Assembly (NCBI RefSeq): GCF_030269925.1
Contig: NC_085112.1
Span: 10,293,501 to 10,357,500, forward strand
DNA from: Bombyx mori
Lineage: Eukaryota; Arthropoda; Insecta; Lepidoptera; Bombycidae
Reading direction: 5' to 3'
Length of the DNA: 64,000 bases
Shown: piece by piece, positions 55,214 through 64,000 of the stretch
How positions within the stretch are numbered: the first letter of the stretch is position 1
How the letters are laid out: every line of letters begins with the position of its first letter
Position numbers and translations under genes: made by a program
The notes under the pieces: model-generated
Seen by the model: only the letters and a program-made list of their open reading frames with translations
What the model was told of the DNA's origin: nothing
Database searches by the model: none

Positions 55214-55974
55214 CTCTTAACTCAAAATATTGCTGTTTAACTAACTGCAGGAAATTTGCAAAATATAAAAACGTGTGTACTTTTAGTGTTACTCACGGTC
55301 AACTGGTGTTTTAACTGCATTTTTGCATATTTGCATTGCAGCGTTGCAAGGTCGCGATAGCCATTTGCATTTGCAACTTGCCCGACAAGCTCCACAGACT
55401 GCAGCGTAACTCGGACTAGCTCGCACATGGAGTTAATAAGTACCTACAACTGGAGTGCTGTCTAATGCCGAGAAATAGGTCTCGAAAGAGAAAACTTTTT
55501 GGTCGCGGTGTCCTCGTCTAGTGTGGTGACCATATAAAATTTATTAAATCTTAATGTTACAACCAATCTTTATTTTGGACTTATACTATCGTAGGATTAG
55601 ATATGTAATATTTATATAATAGACTATCGTAGGATAGTATCCTGCTTTTGAATAAACGGTGTCATAAGGTTTAATATTAGGTCAAACGAGATCGAATCCA
55701 TTTATAGATAATTTTTCAAATCTGCTGGTTCTAAATCACTCATAATGTTCATATTTGATAACATTCGGCACAGCAATAAATATTTCTTCACCGATATTCT
55801 TGGTTTTTTTTTTTGAGAAATTGAAACAAAAAACAAAAAAATTGTTGTTGTCTAGTCTAGTCAATACTGGGGCCATCCTCTTACGCACACGACACGTCTT
55901 ACTTCGTCGCGTTTAAACTGACAATTGATTCAGTAACTGAATTTAGAACAGTGTAATCAGTGTAGTCCCGGGCG

Positions 55975-56090
55975 CCATTAAGCAGGCCGAATGCAGGCAG
56001 CATTGGAGAAAGCTGGTGAAAAAACTGGACCAAGGTAGTCACGACCCTCAGCAATGAGGAAACGACAGAGAAGAAGAAGAAGAAGAATCA
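55975..56090 (+). mobile_element. RTE-type 3' end with (AAG)n tail
   Basis: 'gccgaatgcaggcagcattg', then 'tagtcacgaccctcagcaat', then a run of AAG triplets at about 56070-56086. This is the same ending type as at 54890-55012. Confidence 0.6.
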
Positions 56091-56156
56091 GAAACTTCTA
56101 AATATGCTTCTGAGTTCAGTCTACTAAATTCAGCCAAATGTAATAAGCCTTTAAAT

Positions 56157-56379
56157 AAAACCTATGGCTGTAGGCTGTACCTATATTATTTATGGTACAT
56201 AATATTTAGGGTTAGACATAAATCAAATCGTTGTTTTATTGAGTAAAATAATATATATTTTAATGTTTTTTTTTATATGAATTTATACCAAAACCATAAT
56301 TCGACAGTTTAACTGTTTAAAACCCATCAAATACCAATTATGAAACACAATTTTTGTTTTAATACACCCCTCGCAAACC
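56157..56379. repeat. 3' flank of the distal SCCPDH copy, duplicate of 41967-42183
   Basis: The segment matches the 3' flank of the intact gene with scattered substitutions and runs straight into the exon 7 stump. It marks the proximal edge of the duplicated unit. Confidence 0.8.
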
Positions 56380-56445
56380 CTACTTTGTGACGACTTCAAA
56401 TTCCATTTTATGCTTCATTAAATTTTCGACAAGGTTCGTGTTCTG

Positions 56446-56536
56446 TGTGCTTAGTGCGAGTTTTGTAACGCTCTCGATAGCGAGCCAGTTTGCTCAAATT
56501 TGTATGCAATTGGAACAGCGCCCCTAGCGGCAAACG
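56446..56536. mobile_element. MITE-like element disrupting SCCPDH exon 7
   Basis: 'tgtgcttagtgcgagttttg', 'ctctcgatagcgag', 'aaatttgtatgcaattggaa' and 'cagcgcccctagcgg' are the inverse of the element at 42979-43093. The left junction is exactly where exon 7 homology stops. Its right end is not defined; related low-complexity sequence continues to about 56720. Confidence 0.6.
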
Positions 56537-56879
56537 TACCCGGTGTTATTTTGTGAGTGCGAGTTCATATTAACGTTGTGATCTCGTAACCGAGTAATTT
56601 TACCGAAATGAGTACCACGAATGACATTTGTGCGAGTGCGTGTTACAAATTAGTGGGTTTTAACGTTTCGATCGAGTATTTCTTTAGTAGTTCTATTTTT
56701 CCAACTAGAGAGGCAAAAGTATCATATCATAAAGCCTAATCTTTTTTTATGAAAAATGATAATATGGAGTGAAATGGATTAAGTGATCACTGGAACCCAT
56801 AAAATTAACATAAATAACTCGGCCTCCGCACGAAACTTAAAAATGTACTCAAACTTCATTTAAATAATCCGTTTAAATC

Positions 56880-57110
56880 CCGATAAGGTGTATCTACATA
56901 GTATAAAACAAAGTCGCTTTCTCTGTCCCTATATCCCTATGTATGCTTAAATCTTTAAAACTACGCAACGGATTTTGATGCGGTTTTTTTTAATAGATAG
57001 AGTAATTGAAGAGGAAGGTTTATATGTATAATAACATCCATTAAATAGTGGAGAAATGAATAATAAATTACAGTTTCCGAAGCGAAGCGAGGGCGGGTCG
57101 CTAATGTATA
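56880..57110 (-). mobile_element. RTE-like 3' remnant, reverse
   Basis: 'actacgcaacggattttgat', 'gaagaggaaggtttatatgt' and 'cgaagcgaagcgagggcggg', typical of decayed RTE-type tails. It ends about 20 bp from exon 3 of the distal SCCPDH copy. Confidence 0.5.
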
Positions 57111-57362
57111 ATAATTCAAAGAAATGTACCTTTGAATTGATTTTGCAAGAACATGAGTCCTGCTGCAGAAGGTATAGAAGCCAGACCACAGGATGGTACA
57201 ATTAACACATTCGCCTCTTCAGCAGCATTGTGATTATTGCAAAATGCGTTAAAGATTTGCTGCAATTAATTGTTTACATGTATTTACACTTTTATAAAGT
57301 ACATAAAATATTATCTTAAGCAACCATTCGTGGAAACCAATTGCACGCCACCTACATATATA

Positions 57363-58657
57363 CCTAGTTCAGCCATAAGCTCTGTTACAAATGAAAATGC
57401 ATTTTTTTTTTATGAAGTATTATATATTATTATGCATTATTATATATATTATTATTATACCTACAAATTTATTTAAGTCTCAGCAAAAATAAAAAATATT
57501 CTATTCGAAATGGCCACCTTTAATCTGTTTGGCCACGAATCTATGGATTTACACACTGTTTCAAAGGAAAATTTCGCCACTACTTGCTCCAAAGATTTTT
57601 TAAGTGACTCAATGTCGCCGTGTCGTTTAGAGCAGGCAATGTCTTCTAAAACTGACCACAATTTGAAAACTAAAGGGTTGAGGTCTGGACTAGATGAGGG
57701 CCAGTCTTCAGCTCTTATAAAGTCCGGAACGTTGGTTTCAAGCCAAGCTTGGGTAGTTCGTGCCTTGTGACCAGATGCAGAGCCCTGCTGGAAAGTCCAT
57801 GGTATATTTTTAAAAAGTGTATTGCTGAGAGGTTTCACAACATGATCCAAAACTGTATCTTGATATGATACACTTTGGCTGAGGTTTTCACTTCTTTTTC
57901 ACAAAAATGTAGTTTTGTGACTCCTTTATAAGATACGCCCCACCAAACCATCACTGACGCAGGATGATGACCACGTTGTACCTTTCCGACCACTTAAGCA
58001 GCTTCTTTAGAACTGTGAGCGTACACTTTAACATTTGTATTGTAGTGTTCTTCAATCGTGAAAAAATTTTCATCGGTAAAGAGGATATTTCAGTTCCTTT
58101 CACCTGCGTATCGCGACAGAAGGCGTTTTGATCGATCCACTCTCTTTAATTGTAAAGATTGATTTAGGGCATGACCTGTATATCCAGGATAAGCACCGAG
58201 CTTCAGGTTTTGTTTTATAATACGCGATAGAGTCCTAGCGGGAATCTTCATTTCTCACGATAAGATTTTTACTTCCTAATGGGGTTTCGACGAATTCTGG
58301 TTTTAACAGCATTAATAGCCTTTGTAGTTTTAACAGCACGCGGCCGCCACGATCTTTTCTGGTCTTCGACAAACGAAGTGGTGTTGTATCTGTTGATAGT
58401 ACGATATACGGTTGATACCAAGCTTTTGAAGTGTCTTGAATGTGACCGACGGCTCCATACCCACTTTGTGCAATCCTATTTTCTTTAACACCCCATTCCA
58501 TATAGTAATTTGATAATGAACACGAAAAAATATGTGAAATGGCGCGAAATCGAATTTTTTTTTAAATATAATATACGTGTTCCAAATTCAGAATTAACTA
58601 AAAAGTTGGAAAAAAGGAAAGGTTTTATGTAACAGCAGTATTTATGGCCAGACTAGT
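57363..58657 (-). mobile_element. Degenerate mariner (DD37D relative)
   Basis: 1295 bp between TA dinucleotides (57361-57362 and 58658-58659). The ends cctagttcagccataa...tgttac and actagtctggccataaata...tgttac are imperfect inverted repeats related to those of the mariner at 10134. It lies between exons 2 and 3 of the distal SCCPDH copy. Confidence 0.82.
57473..58501 (-). pseudogene. Mariner transposase pseudogene with lost catalytic residues
   Basis: It starts MEWGVKENRIAQSG, parallel to the MEWTLKEDRVAV start of the other mariner, and then suffers several frameshifts. The C-terminal part is open over 125 codons. The second catalytic Asp is Gly (FQQGSASGH instead of QQDSAPAH) and the third is Val (SPDLNPLVFKLW instead of LNPLDYKIW). 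The protein would be catalytically dead even if the frame were intact. It is clearly older than the copy at 10275. Confidence 0.85.
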
Positions 58658-59144
58658 TATATATTATTATGTTAATGTTATAGATTAAAAACCAACCCGC
58701 CAGTAATTTAAGGCACTTTAAATTTTGCAACGAACTTGAGTAACTATGCATCAACGCATGGGGGACGAACATGCTAGAAAGTTTATTAGTATTTTTGTTT
58801 GATTTTTTTGTGTATTACAAGAAGTAATTCAACTTACTGGTAATTCGGCTGATATATCAACGTAGTGAGTCCTTGTCTCGATGCAGCTCTTAATGACAGA
58901 TTCGCCCAATATACTAAGAGGACCAGTGCAATTTATCAAAATTTTCGTTCTACCTGTTGCGTTTCTTAACTCAGTTTCGTTGTTGATATCACATTTTATG
59001 ATGACTACGCTGGACGTTTTGATTTCTGTAAATAAGGTACTTAAACGTTAACCTTAATAAACGAGTTAATAACTCTTAAAATCAGTCAACAAAACAGTTA
59101 TCAACTTGAGTTATTCAATCTCGGCGGTCCGTGCTAGAGTCATT

Positions 59145-60066
59145 CATGGTCCAGACGGCTGGCCGATCCTTCAGCTGGTCGTAGGACCGTCGAGGCGATT
59201 CGCCCGGTTCTTGTGAATTGGGTGAATCGTGACAGAGGACGCCTCACTTTCCGGCTCACGCAGGTGCTCACTGGGCATGGTTGCTTCGGTGAGTTCCTGC
59301 ACCGGATCGGAGCCGAGCTGACGGCAGAGTGCCACCATTGTGGTTGCGACTTGGACACGGCGGAGCACACGCTCGTCGCCTGCCCCGCATGGGAGGGGTG
59401 GCGCCGTGTCCTTGTCGCAAAAATAGGAAACGACTTGTCGTTGCCGAGTGTTGTGGCATCGATGCTCGGTGACGACGAGTCGTGGAAGGCGATGCTCGAC
59501 TTCTGCGAGTGCACCATCTCGCAGAAGGAGGCGGCGGGGCGCGTGCGAGACGCGCAGGCCCGCCGCCGTCGAGCGGGGGCCAGGGAGGCGGATTTCGCCC
59601 AGGCCCTGGCCCTCTAAGTGTTTCGGGTCTCTCTCACATGTCGGCCTGGGGACCGGCGAAGGGGACCTAAGAAGACGACGTGCAAGCTGCTCTGCACGCG
59701 TTTTATGCAAGAGCGTCCGGGTGATGGAAGGCCGGCTATCCTCAACCCACGCTGGTTCTGACCCAGCGGGGTATTCCGAGGGTAGACCATTCTAACCGGC
59801 GCCATCTAGGCGGGCTTCGGATAGCCTGCCGACCGAGAGGACTGGTGGTCGTGGCGCCGACGACCGCCAGTCCGGCGTCCCGAGGGGGAGGGTGATGGCT
59901 TCACTTTCCTCCCTTTGCCTTTTCATGAGTTCTGTCTCATGCGAGGTTTGGATGCTGGTTGTTGAGCGACAGGAGGTTTTAGTCGGTTCAACTCCGACAT
60001 GCTCCGCCCTCCATCCCCAGTGGAGGGAAGAAGTCCGGTGATTTCCTCCTGACAAAAAAAAAAAAA
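59145..60066 (+). mobile_element. R1-clade LINE 3' end (5'-truncated), copy 2
   Basis: Near-identical to 28513-29400. The ORF2 tail runs from about RRLADPSAGRRTVEAIRP through the zinc motif CHHCGCDLDTAEHTLVAC to a stop near 59617, then the GC-rich 3' UTR and an A-run at 60054-60066. It extends about 40 bp further 5' than the other copy. It lies in intron 1 of the distal SCCPDH copy, antisense to it. Confidence 0.8.
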
Positions 60067-60398
60067 CCCTTGACTATTAATTTGTTGACATCATTAACGT
60101 CGGGTGCATCAAACAGTCCTTATACATAATTTAGATCTGCTTCATAAGTAGTTTTGTACGAACATTTAGGTATCTTCTTGTGTACCTACATGGAGTTTTT
60201 TCGCGAAGAACTTTAATGTCATGGTTTTTTAAAAATAGAATATTTAGAAGACAGTTAGCACAACCTGCACAGCATTCAAATGTCAACGAATGACACCTTA
60301 GTCGTCAGTGACCACGAATATTTTACAGTTATGTAACTTCGGAAACAACATAATGAAAACACAATCACGAGATTATGTCGTTTTAATTATACTAGTGG

Positions 60399-60515
60399 TC
60401 CCGCAGTAGTCGAAACTCGACTATAATTAATTGAAATTATAAGTTTAAACATTATTATGGTTCTATAGTCAAAAATTACTATAATTCGATAATACAAGGG
60501 TTCGCCAAAACTGCA
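60399..60515 (+). mobile_element. RTE-like remnant split by the long-inverted-repeat element
   Basis: 'actagtggtcccgcagtagt' opens it. The sequence is interrupted at ctatagata by the element 60525-62375 and seems to go on at 62385 ('aaagtttcaaaattgacagt'). Assignment from memory of moth RTE tails. Confidence 0.45.
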
Positions 60516-60966
60516 CTATAGATAGGCTCAGTGAATTTGGCCCCCCTTTTTTTGATTTTCGGATTATTTTTATTTTTAATTATTTGTTCGTTAATGTTCG
60601 AATGTAAAAATTGTTTGTTGGTCTTTTATTTATTTGTAATTAATTAAACAAATTATCACCCATAAGTTGCCCCTCCTTACTATATATCTTTATTTTTATC
60701 GCTTAGATTAATTAATTTTGATCAATTATCGTTTGTTCGACGACTATTGGTGATTGATCGATCATAAAAACAATTAAATGAAGAAAAAAAACGAAGCCTT
60801 GTAATATTTATCAATCAAGATACTTCTCGATAATAATAATTAAGTTAATATAGACGTAAATTAATATTTTTTTTAAATAAAATCCTGTTTATAGAGTATA
60901 TTATTATATCTACTAAGTTTATTCTTCCATATTAAATGAATTTCTACCTAATTATTTATAAGTTTC

Positions 60967-61012
60967 TACTAAATGTCCCTGCAATATAAATATATTGCAG
61001 GGACATTTAGTA
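60967..61012. repeat. Perfect 22-bp-arm palindrome
   Basis: tactaaatgtccctgcaata (plus 'ta') at 60967-60988 is exactly mirrored at 60991-61012 with a 2-nt spacer. It lies inside the long-inverted-repeat element. It may be the remnant of a smaller hairpin element; no function can be assigned. Confidence 0.85.
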
Positions 61013-61056
61013 CTTTGTACTTAGTTTTGTACATTTAGTACAAACTTATAAATAAT

Positions 61057-61275
61057 AGCGACCGGCCCTCGCTTCGCTTCGGAAACATTAAAAAACACAT
61101 GAAACCAAAAAATAAAAATAAAAAATAAAAATAAAAAAAAGTAGCCTATGTTCATCAGGGACAATGTCGGCTTCTAATGAAAAAAGAATTTTTCAAATCG
61201 GTCCAGTAGTTTCGGAGCCTATTCGAAACAAACAAACAAACAAATCTTTCCTCTTTATAATATTAGTATAGATTA
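61057..61275 (+). mobile_element. RTE-like 3' remnant inside the inverted-repeat element
   Basis: 'ggccctcgcttcgcttcgga', an (AAAAAT)n-rich middle, 'tttcaaatcggtccagtagt' and an (AAAC)n run to 'tttataatattagtatag'. A well-known moth RTE ending; no coding sequence. Confidence 0.55.
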
Positions 61276-62976
61276 GGTATCATTTCAACGAAAACAGATT
61301 TTGTGTGCATTACATTTACATTTTTTGAACAACGTAACGAATTTAGGAATTATTAATTTTATTATAAAATACAACTATCATGACTATCTCCTATTGCCTG
61401 GTAAGGAATAGTATCATTTTAACACGAAAGTTGTACTCCTAAAATATTCTTAAAATAATTAGAAATCACTGAAATTTCTATGTGCTTGTTAAAATTCAAT
61501 ATCATAAAAAATAACTGAATTTATTAAAACCGCGCTAATCGTACTTTAACGACTAATTGGCCGTCTTCGCTGACATTTTTTTGTTGAAGTATTGTTGAAG
61601 TTTTCAATATATTTTTGATCTACATAAGAAATAATTAGACAGTATAAATGCACTTGTTAACAAAACGCTAGTAAATACGGCCATTGTCAGCTGACTGACA
61701 AAACCGGCGCATGCGCAATGTAGGCGTGAGGTGATGGTTTGCATAATACATATAAAATAATTAATAATACGGAATTTAATTGTTTTTATGATCGAACAAT
61801 CACCAATAGTCGTCGAACAAACGATAATTGATCAAAATGAATTAATCTGAGCGATAAAAATAAAGATATCTAGTAAGGGGGGCCCACTTAACGGTGATCA
61901 TTTGTTTAATTAATTATAAATAAATAAAAGACGAACAAACAATTAAAAATTAAAAAATCTGAAAATCAAAAAAGGGGGGCCAAATTTACTGAGTCTTGGA
62001 TGACCTGTTAACAAGCATTCGACGTGGTGACTCGATGTGGTAGGTAATAGTTAATTAAACTGGATTGTTTCTAATAATATACTAATATAAAAATCGTTTA
62101 AACTCAACTGTTTTCTTCTCCTATCTCGTATACTACTTTCACACAAACAAAATTACATTTCAAGTCACAAAAAAAGTTCAGAAATATCAAAGATCAAAAG
62201 GTTTCATCTTGAGATACTGTAGAATTTGTGATGAGAACGAGATGAGACGAGCTAGATTCAACGATTGACTTCTTTTTCGAAGTTGGACCTATCAAGTTGG
62301 ACAGTTCATCTCTCGTAAATATACTCGTTCACAACTTCCGAAAATCAAAAAAAGAGCCGCCAAATTCACTGAGCCCTATAGATATATTATATTATAGACA
62401 AACGATATTAATCTATTTTGAATCACAGACTTTAAACAATAACAAAAGTTTCAAAATTGACAGTAAACAAAGAGTATATTTTTATATATGTGTTGTGTCA
62501 AATACATGGTAGTTTGTGTAATGCTTTTTTTATTGATTTAGTGCATTTTTTAAACATAATTTAATAAAAATATTAGCATTCTTCGCTTCTTCTCTATATT
62601 CTCTATAAGTATAGTAAATTCCATACTCCTCAGTCCGCGCAATTTTTGTAAAAAAGGGTACAAAGTTTTTGCTTCACGTATTAATATATAAATTTAAAAC
62701 TCGCGAGAAAAAAAAAACATAGGTACTAAGTTACGGTAAAAAAATTTAATTCACTACTACTTAATGCGAGAAAATGAACAAAATGTACTTACTTAATTCA
62801 GACAATTCTTTTAGTAAAATCTGGAGTTTTTTTTCTGATCGGCCAGCAATACCCCACGTCACATTTTGATATTCCGGCTCCTCGGACAATTCTGTTAAGA
62901 ATTTTACCGTTGAATTTCCTGTGAATCCAGTAGCACCTAACACGAGTAAATCCAATTTTTCCATCTCTTCATTCAC

Positions 62977-64000
62977 GATAATATGGGTTAATTTTTATTT
63001 GAATATCAATAATATGATGTCTAAAAGTACTTTAACAATCAAATTATCATCTAATTTTTTTAAGTTTTGAGGTTAATATTTAACCGGATGATATGATACG
63101 TGCAAGAGGGCTCGAGTGTTTGTTGGAAATGTGAAAAATACGCACACGAGTTAAGCCCTTTGCATTACCTACCAGTTGTTTACATTATTTTATACAGCGT
63201 TACTGAATTTACACTACAAACACTTAACTCTTATTTTCTAATCAAAAAGCATTATGCCCCTATCCTGTCTTTCTTTCACTCTCCCTCTATGTCTATTATG
63301 TACGATGGTCACTTGTTTTGAATATTTTATTTTTGTATTCACGTACGTAGTAAATGACTTAAGTAAAACAAAAAGTCTCATTATTTTATTCTTTATAGAC
63401 TTTAAACGTAATACACACATTTTTTGGTGACACATTTAATAAAATATAGGCATACTCTTTAAAGTGTCTTCACTAGTATGGTTATAAAAATGTACTTTTA
63501 ATCGAAAACAGACTCATTTCGGAGACATAATTTTTGAACTAATATTTAATATAATAAATAATAAAATTTCTTCAAAATAACATTTAAATACCATTAATCA
63601 CTTGATTAACTACCAATAAAATACATAATTTGTTACTATCACAACGTTTTTATCGAGTTATAAGTCAATATATGAGTCTATTATCAAAGGCAATCTGTGC
63701 ATTTGGACAAAAAAATGTTATTGATATGTCAATACAGATTGATTTGAATATAATCGTCTCCTTCAAAGAATACGGTTCAAAACCTGCATTAAATAAAGGT
63801 TAATACTTAACCTGTTATTTATCTAAGATGTCGATCAGAAGAGTTTTGTGACTGCCAATGGAATACAAAGTCAATAATTCGTTTTTCTGATTTACCAATA
63901 ATTGTCCAAAAGTCACATTGCCGGCTTTGATAATAGTCGACTCATATGGGATAAGTAGTAAATGACAAAACGTTTTTTGCGATTTCCCAAAAAACAGGTT
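62977..64000. other. Upstream flank of the distal SCCPDH copy
   Basis: AT-rich. It should include the promoter of exon 1 at 62976, but no element can be assigned by eye. Short ORFs here have no recognisable domain. Confidence 0.35.

Larger units (their letters stand above)
60525..62375. mobile_element. Element with long inverted arms and 9-bp target duplication
   Basis: The ends are ggctcagtgaatttggc at the left and its complement gccaaattcactgagcc at the right (about 38 bp with few mismatches). The flanks carry a perfect 9-bp duplication, ctatagata, at 60516-60524 and 62376-62384. The left arm 60527-60778 is also matched in reverse at 61769-61993 over more than 200 bp, including 'gacgactattggtgattg'. 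The right end therefore exists twice, 340 bp apart. No transposase is seen. A 9-bp duplication with long inverted ends suggests a Mutator-like non-autonomous element, but this is inference. Confidence 0.7.
56380..62976 (-). pseudogene. SCCPDH: Tandem SCCPDH-like copy lacking exons 4-6
   Basis: Exon 1 (62976-62793, MNEEMEKLDLLVLGATGFTG), exon 2 (59025-58838) and exon 3 (57259-57130) are all open, have GT/AG sites and have the same lengths and phases as in the intact copy. Exon 1 has a start four codons further upstream. The next homologous sequence is only the end of exon 7 (56445-56380, with the stop at 56380-56382). Exon 7 is broken at 56445/56446 by the repeat starting tgtgcttagtgcgag. Exons 4-6 are absent from the 0.7 kb between exon 3 and that stump. 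As a stand-alone gene it is broken. Its exon 3 could in principle splice to exon 4 of the neighbour downstream; this is speculation. Confidence 0.82.

Overview
The window is animal nuclear DNA, AT-rich, with introns and dense in transposons. It most likely comes from a silkworm (Bombyx mori or a close relative). The basis is many copies of a tRNA-headed SINE that I recognise as Bm1, jockey-clade LINEs of the two-ORF kind of about 5 kb, DD37D mariners, RTE-type tails and R1-clade LINE fragments. The species is an inference from repeat types; I could not search a database.

Three host loci are readable. (1) 25992-34921 (+) is a six-exon beaten-path (Beat) immunoglobulin gene. All splice phases match from a signal-peptide exon to a stop, giving 258 codons. 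(2) 36809-38125 (-) is an uninterrupted 438-codon Vps4, the AAA ATPase that disassembles ESCRT-III. (3) 42184-62976 (-) is a tandem duplication of a saccharopine dehydrogenase-like oxidoreductase (SCCPDH family). The proximal copy (42184-55213) is a complete seven-exon gene of 413 codons. The distal copy (56380-62976) keeps intact exons 1-3 and a stump of exon 7 but lacks exons 4-6.

The rest is mostly mobile DNA. 3665-16870 is dominated by two nearly identical full-length LINEs in opposite orientation (copy 1 minus, copy 2 plus), both with open ORF1 and ORF2, around a DD37D mariner. Copy 2 lies in the T-tract tail of an older LINE fragment. 17-25 kb holds SINEs, RTE tails and a decayed RTE-type reverse transcriptase. 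The Beat introns and flanks carry Bm1 copies, LINE stumps, an R1-clade 3' end and a small inverted-repeat element. 35-44 kb has several 5'-truncated LINEs, one with the inverted layout of twin priming. Intron 3 of the intact SCCPDH gene holds a triple nest: a Bm1 split by a hAT-type element (8-bp target duplication), itself split by a 5'-truncated R1-clade LINE (16-bp duplication). Intron 2 holds a truncated U1 snRNA pseudogene. Intron 1 of the distal SCCPDH copy holds a 1.85-kb element with long inverted arms and a 9-bp target duplication.

I found no CRISPR array, operon or prokaryotic system and no convincing new cellular pathway. The most interesting points are the rearranged SCCPDH duplication, with splice-compatible duplicate first exons, and the well-preserved nested insertion histories.
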